The translations under genes were made by a program, and so were the position numbers. Below the pieces are notes generated by a model, which worked only from the letters and a program-made list of their open reading frames with translations, did no database searches and was not told the origin of the DNA. This document shows positions 53,801 through 62,583 of a stretch of DNA of 64,000 nt, piece after piece. The stretch covers positions 248,001-312,000 of the forward strand of contig NZ_JAIWNA010000006.1 in NCBI RefSeq assembly GCF_020216065.1, written 5' to 3'. How positions within the stretch are numbered: position 1 is the first letter of the stretch; each line of letters opens with the position of its first letter. This stretch comes from Nocardia rosealba (GTDB taxonomy: Bacteria > Actinomycetota > Actinomycetes > Mycobacteriales > Mycobacteriaceae).

Positions 53801-54522
53801 GCCCTGTGGAATCCCTGTGGATTCCTCGAGGAATCCACCGGTTGTGCACCGGTTCACACACAGGCCTGGGGAGCGATCTGGGGAGCATCTACCCACAGGC
53901 AGTTGTGCACATCGTCCACAGGTTCCTCCACCAACAGCCTGTGAGTGCCACTGACCTGCGGCGGCGCCGGATCCGGCCTGTGGATTCCTCGAGGACTTCT
54001 TGTGGACTCCTCGAGGAATCCACCGATTCGTCACCACCCTTGGTCAGGGTGTGAACAAGTAGGTGAAATCGGTGGAACAACTCGAGGACTACTCGAGGAT
54101 GGATCTGGGACAACTTCGGGTGTCCACAGACACCGCCGATTCATCCTCGAGTCACTCCACGGCCATCCCCATGCCACCAAGCCCTCTGAGCTGCGGAAAT
54201 GGCGGAACTCCACAGATTCCACAGTGCCTACTACTACTTCAGTTCTCATTCATAGAGAGATCTCTTTAAAACAGGGTGTGTGGAAACTCGGTCGGGAGGG
54301 CTCGGCTCCGTCGGTGGTTCACTCACAGACAGGCAAGGACAACAGGGACGGGATCAGGACGCGCGGAACTCCTAGAGGGTCGATGCGGAGATCGCGCGTT
54401 GTCCGGGTACCGTTTGGTTGTCGGCAGGTTGTGCGAGACTCAGTGCGCGGCCGACGCAGCACCTCAACTCCGCTGAACACACCCGCATACGGATTCGAAA
54501 CTCGGAGAGGACAAATCGGGCG
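53801..54522. other. Replication origin oriC (dnaA-dnaN intergenic)
   Basis: 722 non-coding bp, the place of oriC in Mycobacteriales. DnaA-like 9-mers include TTGTGCACA (53903-53911), TCGTCCACA (53912-53920), GTGTCCACA (54120-54128) and TTGTGCACC (53842-53850). Many TGTGGA-type partial boxes also occur (53805, 53816, 53979, 54001), and AACTCCACA/GATTCCACA lie at 54206-54223. An A/T-rich stretch at about 54226-54272, including AGAGATCTCT and TTTAAAA, is the likely unwinding element. Six CTCGAG-centred repeats are interleaved. Confidence 0.85.
53817..54151. repeat. CTCGAG-centred palindromic repeats in oriC
   Basis: CTCGAG occurs at 53825, 53988, 54010, 54081, 54092 and 54146. The first three sit in TCCTCGAGGA. 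53817-53838 is a perfect 22-bp palindrome (half GTGGATTCCTC); 54002-54023 is the same with one changed base pair; 53980-54001 is a half copy directly abutting it. Spacings of 22 and 11 bp equal two and one helical turns. Confidence 0.8.
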
Positions 54523-55698
54523 ATGGAGCTTGCGAGCATGAAGTTTCGGGTCGCCCGAGAGGATTTCGCCGAGTCGGTGGCCTGGGTGGCCCGCAGCCTC
54601 CCGTCCCGGCCTCCCGTGCCGGTTCTCGGTGGTGTCCTGCTGGTGGCCGACGAGAACGGCCTGACGGTCTCCGGATTCGACTACGAGGTCTCCGCGCAGA
54701 TGCGTGTCGCGGCCGAGGTCGCCGGTCCGGGTCAGGTCCTGGTCTCGGGCCGTCTGCTCGCCGACATCACCAAGGCACTGTCGAACAAGCCGGTGGACGT
54801 ATCCGTCGACGGCACCCGTGTGCTCATCGCCTGCGGCAGCGCCAAGTTCTCCCTGCCGACCATGCCGGTCGAGGACTATCCCCAACTGCCCGAGGTGCCC
54901 CAGCAGACCGGTGAACTCACCGTCGACGTGTTCGCCGAGGCCGTCGGCCAGGTCGCCGTTGCCGCCGGCCGTGACGACACGCTGCCCATGCTCACCGGTA
55001 TCCGGGTGGAGATCGAGGGCAACGACGTGGTGCTCGCCGCCACCGACCGCTTCCGCCTCGCCGTGCGCCACCTGCAGTGGCAGCCCACGCGCCCCGATAT
55101 CGAGACCGCGGTGCTCATCCCCGCGCGCACGCTGTCCGAGGCCGCCAAGACGCTCGGCACCGCCTCCGCGCCCGTGCAGCTCTCGCTCGGCAACGGCAAC
55201 GGCGCCGACGGTCTGCTCGGCATCGTCAACGCGGGCAGGCGAACCACCACCCGCCTGCTCGACGCGGAATTCCCCAAGTTCCGCCAGTTGCTCCCCAAGG
55301 AGCACACTTCCATCGCCACGCTGCCGGTGTCGGCACTGTCGGAGGCGATCAAGCGTGTGGCGCTGGTGGCCGAGCGCGGCGCCCAGGTGCGCCTCGAGTT
55401 CTCCACAGACGGTGTACTGCTGTCGGCCGGTGGGGACGACGCAGGCCGCGCCGAGGAATGGCTCGAGGCCGATTTCCGTGGTGAGCCGCTGACCATCGCG
55501 TTCAACCCCGGATACCTCACCGAGGGTCTGTCGGCGCTGCACGCCGACCGGGTCACCTTCGGCTTCACCACGCCGAGCCGTCCCGCCGTGCTGCTGCCTG
55601 CGTCCGACGAGGAGCCCAAGGTACTCGAGTCCGGTGCGTTCGCGGCGCTGGAGAGCCAGTACATCTACCTGTTGATGCCGGTCCGGCTGCCCGGCTGA
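54523..55698 (+). CDS. dnaN: DNA polymerase III beta subunit (sliding clamp)
   Basis: Ring clamp that tethers the replicative polymerase. 391 residues with three clamp domains; AWVARSLPSRPPVPVLGGVL opens the first, TDRFRLAVRHLQW lies in the second, and the C-terminus ends in YLLMPVRLPG, as usual. ATG at 54523 or the second ATG five codons on; the latter has GGAG nine bases upstream. Confidence 0.96.
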   Translation: MELASMKFRVAREDFAESVAWVARSLPSRPPVPVLGGVLLVADENGLTVSGFDYEVSAQMRVAAEVAGPGQVLVSGRLLADITKALSNKPVDVSVDGTRVLIACGSAKFSLPTMPVEDYPQLPEVPQQTGELTVDVFAEAVGQVAVAAGRDDTLPMLTGIRVEIEGNDVVLAATDRFRLAVRHLQWQPTRPDIETAVLIPARTLSEAAKTLGTASAPVQLSLGNGNGADGLLGIVNAGRRTTTRLLDAEFPKFRQLLPKEHTSIATLPVSALSEAIKRVALVAERGAQVRLEFSTDGVLLSAGGDDAGRAEEWLEADFRGEPLTIAFNPGYLTEGLSALHADRVTFGFTTPSRPAVLLPASDEEPKVLESGAFAALESQYIYLLMPVRLPG

Positions 55699-55715
55699 GC
55701 GGGGCCGCACCGCAC

Positions 55716-56900
55716 ATGTTCATCCGTGCGCTGTCGGTTCGTGATTTCCGCTCGTGGGAACACGCCGAGCTGGAGTTGTCCCCAGGGCGCACCGTCCTGC
55801 TGGGGGCGAACGGCAACGGGAAGACCAATCTGCTCGAGGCGGTCGGCTATCTGGCGACGCTCGGCTCGCACCGGGTTTCCGCCGACGCGCCGCTGATCCG
55901 CATGGGCGCCACCCAGGCCGCGATCGGGGCGACCGTGGTGAACGCAGGCCGCGAGCTGCGGGTGGATGTGGAGCTCAAGCAGGGTGCCGCCAACCGAGCG
56001 CAGATCAACCGTTCGCCGGTTCGCCGGTCGCGCGAGATCCTCGGCATCCTGCAGACCGTGTTGTTCGCGCCGGAGGATCTCGCGCTGGTCCGTGGCGACC
56101 CGGGGGAGCGGCGCCGGTTCCTCGACGAGTTGTGCACAGCCCGCCTGCCCAGGCTGGCCGGTGTGCGCGCCGACTACGACAAGGTGTTGCGCCAGCGGTC
56201 GGCGCTGCTGAAAACCGCTGGGCGCCAGGTGCGTTCGCGTTCGGACCTGAGCACGCTCGACGTGTGGGACGGGCACCTGGCCGAGCATGCCTCGGTGTTG
56301 CTCACCCAGCGGCTGCGCCTGGTGCACGACCTGTATCCCTATCTGGCAGAGGCATATCGGTCGATCGCGCCGGAATCACGCCCTGCTGCAATCGCTTACC
56401 GCTCCGGGTACCTTCCGCCCGACCTGCTCGATCCCGCGCGGGCTCCCGAACCCGACGACGTGGACCAGGTGCGCGAGATCGTGCTGCGCGAACTGGCGGC
56501 CGCGCGTGGGCGCGAACTCGACCGCGGTGTGTGCCTGGTCGGCCCACATCGAGACGATCTCGAACTGCTGCTCGGCAGCGCGCCGGCGAAGGGATTCGCC
56601 AGTCACGGCGAGTCGTGGTCGTTCGCGCTGGCGCTGCGGCTGGCCTCGTTCGAGCTGTTGCGCAACACCGGCGCCGAGCCGGTGCTGCTGCTCGACGACG
56701 TGTTCGCCGAGCTGGACCGGCGCCGCCGGACCGCCCTCGCGGAGGTGGCGGCGGGTGCCGAACAGGTACTCATCACCGCCGCGGTCGCCGAGGACGTACC
56801 CGCCGAACTGGCCGCCGCGCCGCTGCGGGTGCAGACCGAGGGCGACGCGGACCGGCGAACCTCACGGATCGTGGCCGAAGATATGCACAGCCAGCCATAG
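55716..56900 (+). CDS. recF: DNA replication/repair protein RecF
   Basis: SMC-like ATPase that helps load RecA at gaps. 394 residues. FIRALSVRDFRSWEHAELEL, Walker A GANGNGKTN, signature region (about 285-310), and Walker B LLLDDVFAELD are present. Begins 17 bp after dnaN; no gnd gene intervenes, unlike in some mycobacteria. Followed by DnaA-like TTATCAACA (56901-56909). Confidence 0.95.
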   Translation: MFIRALSVRDFRSWEHAELELSPGRTVLLGANGNGKTNLLEAVGYLATLGSHRVSADAPLIRMGATQAAIGATVVNAGRELRVDVELKQGAANRAQINRSPVRRSREILGILQTVLFAPEDLALVRGDPGERRRFLDELCTARLPRLAGVRADYDKVLRQRSALLKTAGRQVRSRSDLSTLDVWDGHLAEHASVLLTQRLRLVHDLYPYLAEAYRSIAPESRPAAIAYRSGYLPPDLLDPARAPEPDDVDQVREIVLRELAAARGRELDRGVCLVGPHRDDLELLLGSAPAKGFASHGESWSFALALRLASFELLRNTGAEPVLLLDDVFAELDRRRRTALAEVAAGAEQVLITAAVAEDVPAELAAAPLRVQTEGDADRRTSRIVAEDMHSQP

Positions 56901-57032
56901 TTATCAACAGGGCCTGTGGAAAACCGTGGACATGCTGGACATATGCCACATCGGTGCGCGACGGCTCTGTCGGGCACCCGGCGTAGACTCCCGAACCGAC
57001 CGATGAGCCTCGAGACCGGAAGGTGGGACCGC

Positions 57033-57569
57033 GTGCAGGACGAGCCGGAAGCGGAACTGCGCGGGATCGATCTGGCCCGCCGCGCCCTCGAGGAAGCACG
57101 GGCCGCGGCCAAGGCCAGCGGCAAGTCGGTCGGGCAGGGTCGAGCGTCGCCGGTGCGCAAGCTGCGCGCGGGTGGACGCCGCCGCAGCGGCTGGTCCGGT
57201 GCGGGCCCCGACGCCCGCGATCCCCAGCTGTTGTCCGCGCTCGCGGGCTCCATCGCGAAGAATCGTGGCTGGTCAGGCAAGGTTGCCGAGGGAATGGTCT
57301 TCGGTCGCTGGCCGAGCGTGGTGGGTGAGGACATCGCCGCACACGCCACCCCGGTGACCCTCGAGAACGGCGTGCTCAAGATCGCCGCCGAGTCCACCGC
57401 CTGGGCCACCCAGCTACGGATGTTGCAGAGCCAGATCCTTGCCAAGATCAACGCGGCGGTGGGGCAGGGCGTGGTCACCTCCCTGCGGATCACGGGTCCG
57501 GCGGCGCCGAGCTGGCGCAAGGGCGAACGCCACATCAAGGGCCGCGGCCCGCGCGACACCTACGGGTAG
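57033..57569 (+). CDS. dciA: DciA family protein (DUF721), Rv0004-like
   Basis: Associates with the replicative helicase DnaB in bacteria lacking DnaC. 178 residues. A basic N-terminal half (RKLRAGGRRRSGWSG) precedes the conserved domain (AEGMVFGRWPSVVGEDIAAH, STAWATQLRMLQSQILAKIN). C-terminus PSWRKGERHIKGRGPRDTYG matches Rv0004. GTG at 57033 is chosen for the GGAAGGTGGG site; an ATG at 57003 lacks one. Confidence 0.9.
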   Translation: MQDEPEAELRGIDLARRALEEARAAAKASGKSVGQGRASPVRKLRAGGRRRSGWSGAGPDARDPQLLSALAGSIAKNRGWSGKVAEGMVFGRWPSVVGEDIAAHATPVTLENGVLKIAAESTAWATQLRMLQSQILAKINAAVGQGVVTSLRITGPAAPSWRKGERHIKGRGPRDTYG

Positions 57570-57945
57570 CCGGGCGGTCACCGGTGCGAGTTCCGTTGCG
57601 GCACCGCCGCTTCGATCCCCAGATTCGCAGCCTGTGGACAAAACCTGTGGATAACTTCGGGTCGAGTGTGGAAGACCCCAGGAAAGCACGCATCGGCGCG
57701 ACCCCGGCCGAGGCGAACCCTAGCGGCCCCTACGACCGGCAAAACATGTGGCGAGGCGGAAGCCACTCGCGCTTGTTCGAGTTCTCGCATTCACGGCGAC
57801 GTCAGGGGTGTCGTAGGTGCACTGTAAGTTGGCCTTACCAGTAGGATGGTGACGTAACCAGCGGCGAACCCTCGACGCGCGTGTTGTGCAGCCGCTTGCG
57901 AGCTGTCCGCGCCAGGGATCAGCAAGTAAGGAGAGCTACCGACAA
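57570..57945. other. gyrB leader/intergenic region
   Basis: 376 bp without a supported gene. Contains two perfect DnaA boxes (57633-57654) and the dyad GTAAG-TTGGC-CTTAC (57824-57838), followed by TAGGAT (57842-57847), a possible -10 hexamer for gyrB. Confidence 0.6.
57633..57654. promoter_or_regulatory. Pair of perfect DnaA boxes upstream of gyrB
   Basis: TGTGGACAA (57633-57641) and TGTGGATAA (57646-57654), reverse complements of TTGTCCACA and TTATCCACA, 13 bp apart. Confidence 0.75.
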
Positions 57946-59979
57946 GTGGCTGCCAACGACTCCAACGCATCGGGCAACAATTCGGGCTACGGTGCCTCGT
58001 CCATCACGGTCCTCGAAGGCCTCGAGGCGGTGCGCAAGCGCCCTGGCATGTACATCGGTTCCACCGGTGAACGCGGTCTGCACCACCTGATCTGGGAGGT
58101 TGTGGACAACTCGGTCGACGAGGCGATGGCGGGCCACGCGACCAGGGTCGACGTGACGCTGCTGGCCGACGGTGGTGTCGAGGTCGTCGACGACGGCCGA
58201 GGTATCCCCACCGCCATGCACGCGCAGGGCATTCCGACCGTCGAGGTCGTCATGACCCAGCTGCACGCCGGCGGCAAGTTCGACTCCGACGCCTACGCGG
58301 TGTCCGGTGGTCTGCACGGTGTCGGTATCTCCGTGGTGAACGCCCTGTCGAGCAAGCTGGAAGCCGAGATCGACAACGACGGCTACCACTGGACCCAGGT
58401 CTACAAGGATTCCAAGCCCGGCAAGCTGGTCCAGGGCGAGCCGACCGACCGGACCGGCACCACCATCCGGTTCTGGGCCGATCCGGAGATCTTCGAGACC
58501 ACCACCTACAACTTCGAGACGGTCGCGCGCCGTCTGCAGGAGATGGCGTTCCTCAACAAGGGCCTGACCATCACCCTGACCGACGAGCGGGTGAGCGATT
58601 CCGAGGTCACCGACGAGGTGGTCAGCGAGACGGCCGAGGCGCCCAAGCACGCCGACGAGGTCGCCGCCCAGGCGGTCGAGCACAAGGTGAAGACCCGCAC
58701 CTACCACTACCCGGGCGGTCTGGTGGATTTCGTCCGCCACATCAACCGCACCAAGTCGGCCATCCACAACTCGGTCGTCGGCTTCACCGGCAAGGGCACC
58801 GGCCACGAGCTCGAGGTCGCGATGCAGTGGAACTCGGGCTACTCCGAGTCGGTCCACACCTTCGCCAACACGATCAACACCCATGAGGGCGGTACCCACG
58901 AAGAGGGTTTCCGCGCGGCGCTCACCACGGTGGTCAACAAGTACGCCAAGGAGAAGAAGCTCCTCAAGGAGAAGGACGGCAACCTCACCGGCGACGACAT
59001 CCGCGAGGGCCTGGCCGCCATCGTGAGCGTGAAGGTCGGCGAGCCGCAGTTCGAGGGCCAGACCAAGACCAAGCTCGGCAACACCGAGGTGAAGTCGTTC
59101 GTGCAGCGCGCCTGCAACGAGCACCTCACGCACTGGTTCGAGGCCAATCCGGCCGACGCGAAGACCATCGTGCAGAAGGCGGTGTCCTCGGCGCAGGCCC
59201 GGATGGCCGCCCGTAAGGCGCGTGAGCTGGTACGCCGCAAGTCGGCGACCGACCTGGGCGGGTTGCCCGGCAAGCTGGCCGACTGCCGCTCCAAGGATCC
59301 GGGCAAGTGCGAGATCTACATCGTCGAGGGTGACTCCGCCGGTGGCTCGGCCAAGTCCGGCCGCGACTCGATGTACCAGGCGATTCTTCCGCTGCGCGGC
59401 AAGATCATCAACGTCGAGAAGGCCCGCATCGACCGCGTCCTCAAGAACAACGAGGTCCAGTCGATCATCACCGCGTTCGGCACCGGTATCCACGACGAGT
59501 TCGATATCGCCAAGCTGCGCTACAACAAGATCATCCTGATGGCCGACGCCGACGTCGACGGTCAGCACATCGCCACGCTGCTGCTCACGCTGCTGTTCCG
59601 CTTCATGCGTCCGCTGGTGGAGCAGGGCCACGTGTTCCTGGCCCAGCCGCCGCTGTACAAGCTCAAGTGGATGCGTTCGGAGCCGGAGTTCGCCTACTCC
59701 GACCGCGAGCGCGACGCGCTGGTGGAGGCCGGTCTGGCCGCGGGCAAGAAGATCAACAAGGACGACGGCATCCAGCGCTACAAGGGTCTGGGTGAGATGA
59801 ACGCCAAGGAGCTGTGGGAAACCACCATGGATCCGTCGGTGCGGGTGCTTCGTCAGGTGACGCTCGACGACGCCGCCGCGGCCGACGAGCTGTTCTCCGT
59901 GCTGATGGGCGAGGACGTGGAAGCACGTCGCAGCTTCATCACCCGTAACGCCAAGGACGTTCGCTTCCTCGATGTGTGA
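57946..59979 (+). CDS. gyrB: DNA gyrase subunit B
   Basis: ATPase subunit of gyrase, 677 residues. GHKL ATPase motifs include EVVDNSVDEAMAGHATRV, DDGRGIPT and GGLHGVGISVVNALS. TOPRIM begins with EGDSAGGSAKSGRDS and includes MADADVDGQHI. An acidic insert (about 222-245, SDSEVTDEVVSETAEAPK) precedes the transducer domain. GTG at 57946 lies after AAGGAGAG. gyrA follows after 54 bp. Confidence 0.97.
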   Translation: MAANDSNASGNNSGYGASSITVLEGLEAVRKRPGMYIGSTGERGLHHLIWEVVDNSVDEAMAGHATRVDVTLLADGGVEVVDDGRGIPTAMHAQGIPTVEVVMTQLHAGGKFDSDAYAVSGGLHGVGISVVNALSSKLEAEIDNDGYHWTQVYKDSKPGKLVQGEPTDRTGTTIRFWADPEIFETTTYNFETVARRLQEMAFLNKGLTITLTDERVSDSEVTDEVVSETAEAPKHADEVAAQAVEHKVKTRTYHYPGGLVDFVRHINRTKSAIHNSVVGFTGKGTGHELEVAMQWNSGYSESVHTFANTINTHEGGTHEEGFRAALTTVVNKYAKEKKLLKEKDGNLTGDDIREGLAAIVSVKVGEPQFEGQTKTKLGNTEVKSFVQRACNEHLTHWFEANPADAKTIVQKAVSSAQARMAARKARELVRRKSATDLGGLPGKLADCRSKDPGKCEIYIVEGDSAGGSAKSGRDSMYQAILPLRGKIINVEKARIDRVLKNNEVQSIITAFGTGIHDEFDIAKLRYNKIILMADADVDGQHIATLLLTLLFRFMRPLVEQGHVFLAQPPLYKLKWMRSEPEFAYSDRERDALVEAGLAAGKKINKDDGIQRYKGLGEMNAKELWETTMDPSVRVLRQVTLDDAAAADELFSVLMGEDVEARRSFITRNAKDVRFLDV

Positions 59980-60033
59980 ACGGTGCTGCGCCACCGCGCG
60001 CCCGCGAACACATCAGCCCTCTAAGGAGATTCG

Positions 60034-62544
60034 ATGACTGAGACCACGCTGCCACCGTCCGGCGGTGCGGGCGACCGGATCGAACCGGTCGACATCCAGA
60101 ACGAAATGCAGAGCAGCTACATCGATTACGCGATGAGCGTGATCGTGGGCCGCGCGCTGCCCGATGTGCGCGACGGCCTCAAGCCGGTGCACCGGCGCGT
60201 GCTCTACGCCATGTACGACAACGGCTACCGCCCCGATCGCGGTTACGTGAAGTCGGCGCGTCCGGTCGCCGAGACCATGGGTAACTACCACCCGCACGGC
60301 GACTCGTCGATCTACGACACCCTCGTGCGCATGGCCCAGCCGTGGTCGCTGCGGTACCCGCTGGTCGACGGCCAGGGCAACTTCGGTTCCCGAGGCAACG
60401 ACGGCGCGGCCGCCATGCGTTACACCGAGTGCCGTCTCACGCCGCTGGCGATGGAGATGCTGCGCGATATCGACAGCGAGACCGTCGATTTCGTGCCCAA
60501 CTACGACGGTCGCTCGATGGAGCCGACCGTGCTGCCCGCGCGTGTGCCCGCGCTGTTGATGAACGGCAGCAACGGCATCGCCGTCGGTATGGCGACCAAC
60601 ATCCCGCCGCACAACCTGAACGAGCTGGCCGAGGCCATCTACTGGTCGCTGGAGAACTACGACGCCGACGAGGAATCCACCCTCGCCGCGTGCATGGAAC
60701 GCGTCAAGGGCCCCGACTTCCCGACCCACGGCCTGATCGTCGGCAGCCAGGGCATCCACGACGCCTACACCACCGGTCGCGGTTCCATCCGCATGCGCGG
60801 TGTGGTCGAGATCGAGGAAGACGCGCGTGGCCGCACCACGATCGTCATCACCGAGCTGCCGTACCAGGTGAACACCGACAACTTCGTCAACTCGATCGCC
60901 GAGCAGGTCAAGGACGGCAAGATCGCGGGTATCTCCGATATCCACGACGAGTCCTCCGACCGTGTCGGCATGCGCATCGTGGTGACGGTCAAGCGCGACG
61001 CCGTGGCCAAGGTGGTGCTGAACAACCTCTACAAGCACACCCAGCTGCAGACCAGCTTCGGCGCGAACATGCTCTCGATCGTCGACGGTGTGCCGCGCAC
61101 GCTCCGCCTGGATCAGATGATCCGGCACTACGTGAACCACCAGCTCGAGGTCATCGTCCGGCGTACCCGCTACCTGCTGCGCAAGGCCGAGGAGCGGGCC
61201 CACATCCTGCGCGGCCTGGTGAAGGCGCTCGACCTGCTCGACGAGGTCATCGCCCTGATCCGCCGCTCGGCCAACACCGACACCGCGCGCACCGGCCTGA
61301 TGCAGCTGCTCGACATCGACGAGATCCAGTCGACCGCCATCCTCGACATGCAGCTGCGTCGCCTCTCGGCACTGGAGCGGCAGAAGATCGTCGACGATCT
61401 GGCCAAGATCGAACTCGAGATCGCCGACTACAAAGACATTCTGGAGCGGCCGGAGCGCCAGCGCGCGCTCGTGCGCGACGAGCTGGCCGAGATCGTCGAG
61501 AAGTACGGCGACGACCGGCGGACCCGGATCATCGCCGCCGACGGCGACGTGGCCGACGAGGACCTGATCGCCCGCGAGGACGTGGTCGTCACGATCACCG
61601 AGACCGGTTACGCCAAGCGGACCAAGACCGACCTGTACCGCTCGCAGAAGCGCGGCGGCAAGGGCGTGATGGGTGCCGGCCTCAAGCAGGACGACATCGT
61701 CAAGCACTTCTTCATCTCCTCCACCCACGACTGGCTGCTGTTCTTCACGAACAAGGGTCGGGTGTACCGGGCCAAGGCCTACGAGCTGCCCGAGGCCAAC
61801 CGCACCGCGCGTGGCCAGCACGTGGCCAACCTGCTGGCGTTCCAGCCGGACGAGAAGATCGCCCAGATCATCCAGCTCAAGACCTACGAGGACGCCCCGT
61901 ACCTGGTGCTGGCGACCCGCGCGGGCCTGGTGAAGAAGTCCAAGCTCACCGATTTCGACTCCAACCGTTCCGGCGGCATCGTCGCGGTGAACCTGCGCGA
62001 CGACGACGAGCTGGTCGGCGCGGTGCTGTGCTCCTCCGACGACGACCTGCTGCTGGTGTCGGCGCACGGCCAGTCGATCCGCTTCTCCGCGACCGACGAG
62101 GCGTTGCGCCCGATGGGCCGCGCCACCAGCGGCGTACAGGGCATGCGGTTCAACACCGACGACGAATTGCTCTCGCTCAATGTGGTCCGCCCGGACACCT
62201 ATTTGTTGGTCGCGACCGCCGGTGGGTATGCCAAGCGTACGGCGATCGAGGAGTACACCGCGCAGGGTCGCGGCGGAAAAGGCGTATTGACAATCCAATA
62301 CGATCCGAAGCGTGGCAGCCTGGTGGGTGCGCTCATCGTCGACGACGAGGACGAGTTGTACGCGATCACTTCCAGTGGTGGCGTCATCCGCACCGCGGCC
62401 AAGCAGGTCCGCAAAGCCGGACGCCAGACCAAGGGCGTGCGATTGATGAACCTCGCGGATGGCGATACCTTGCTAGCGATCGCGCGCAACGCCGACGAGC
62501 CCGATCCCGATCAGCTCATCGGCGACGCGGCCTCGGAGCAATAA
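60034..62544 (+). CDS. gyrA: DNA gyrase subunit A
   Basis: Breakage-reunion subunit, 836 residues. The quinolone pocket reads HPHGDSSIYDTLVRMAQPWS: Ser91, Ser92 and Asp95, so no common resistance change is seen. The catalytic Tyr130 lies in AAAMRYTECRL. The C-terminal DNA-wrapping domain has the GyrA box QKRGGKG and a second QGRGGKG. AAGGAG ribosome site seven bases upstream. Confidence 0.98.
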   Translation: MTETTLPPSGGAGDRIEPVDIQNEMQSSYIDYAMSVIVGRALPDVRDGLKPVHRRVLYAMYDNGYRPDRGYVKSARPVAETMGNYHPHGDSSIYDTLVRMAQPWSLRYPLVDGQGNFGSRGNDGAAAMRYTECRLTPLAMEMLRDIDSETVDFVPNYDGRSMEPTVLPARVPALLMNGSNGIAVGMATNIPPHNLNELAEAIYWSLENYDADEESTLAACMERVKGPDFPTHGLIVGSQGIHDAYTTGRGSIRMRGVVEIEEDARGRTTIVITELPYQVNTDNFVNSIAEQVKDGKIAGISDIHDESSDRVGMRIVVTVKRDAVAKVVLNNLYKHTQLQTSFGANMLSIVDGVPRTLRLDQMIRHYVNHQLEVIVRRTRYLLRKAEERAHILRGLVKALDLLDEVIALIRRSANTDTARTGLMQLLDIDEIQSTAILDMQLRRLSALERQKIVDDLAKIELEIADYKDILERPERQRALVRDELAEIVEKYGDDRRTRIIAADGDVADEDLIAREDVVVTITETGYAKRTKTDLYRSQKRGGKGVMGAGLKQDDIVKHFFISSTHDWLLFFTNKGRVYRAKAYELPEANRTARGQHVANLLAFQPDEKIAQIIQLKTYEDAPYLVLATRAGLVKKSKLTDFDSNRSGGIVAVNLRDDDELVGAVLCSSDDDLLLVSAHGQSIRFSATDEALRPMGRATSGVQGMRFNTDDELLSLNVVRPDTYLLVATAGGYAKRTAIEEYTAQGRGGKGVLTIQYDPKRGSLVGALIVDDEDELYAITSSGGVIRTAAKQVRKAGRQTKGVRLMNLADGDTLLAIARNADEPDPDQLIGDAASEQ

Positions 62545-62583
62545 CCCAACCAGCGGCGGCAACGAACGGATCTGAGGATTCCA

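Noticed and set aside
60304..60360. Quinolone-resistance change in gyrA
   Set aside because: Residues at the key positions are Ser91, Ser92 and Asp95, all consistent with a susceptible type.
60013..62298. Long minus-strand frame opposite gyrA (and a similar one opposite gyrB)
   Set aside because: Shadows of very highly conserved genes; no initiation signal or recognisable protein.
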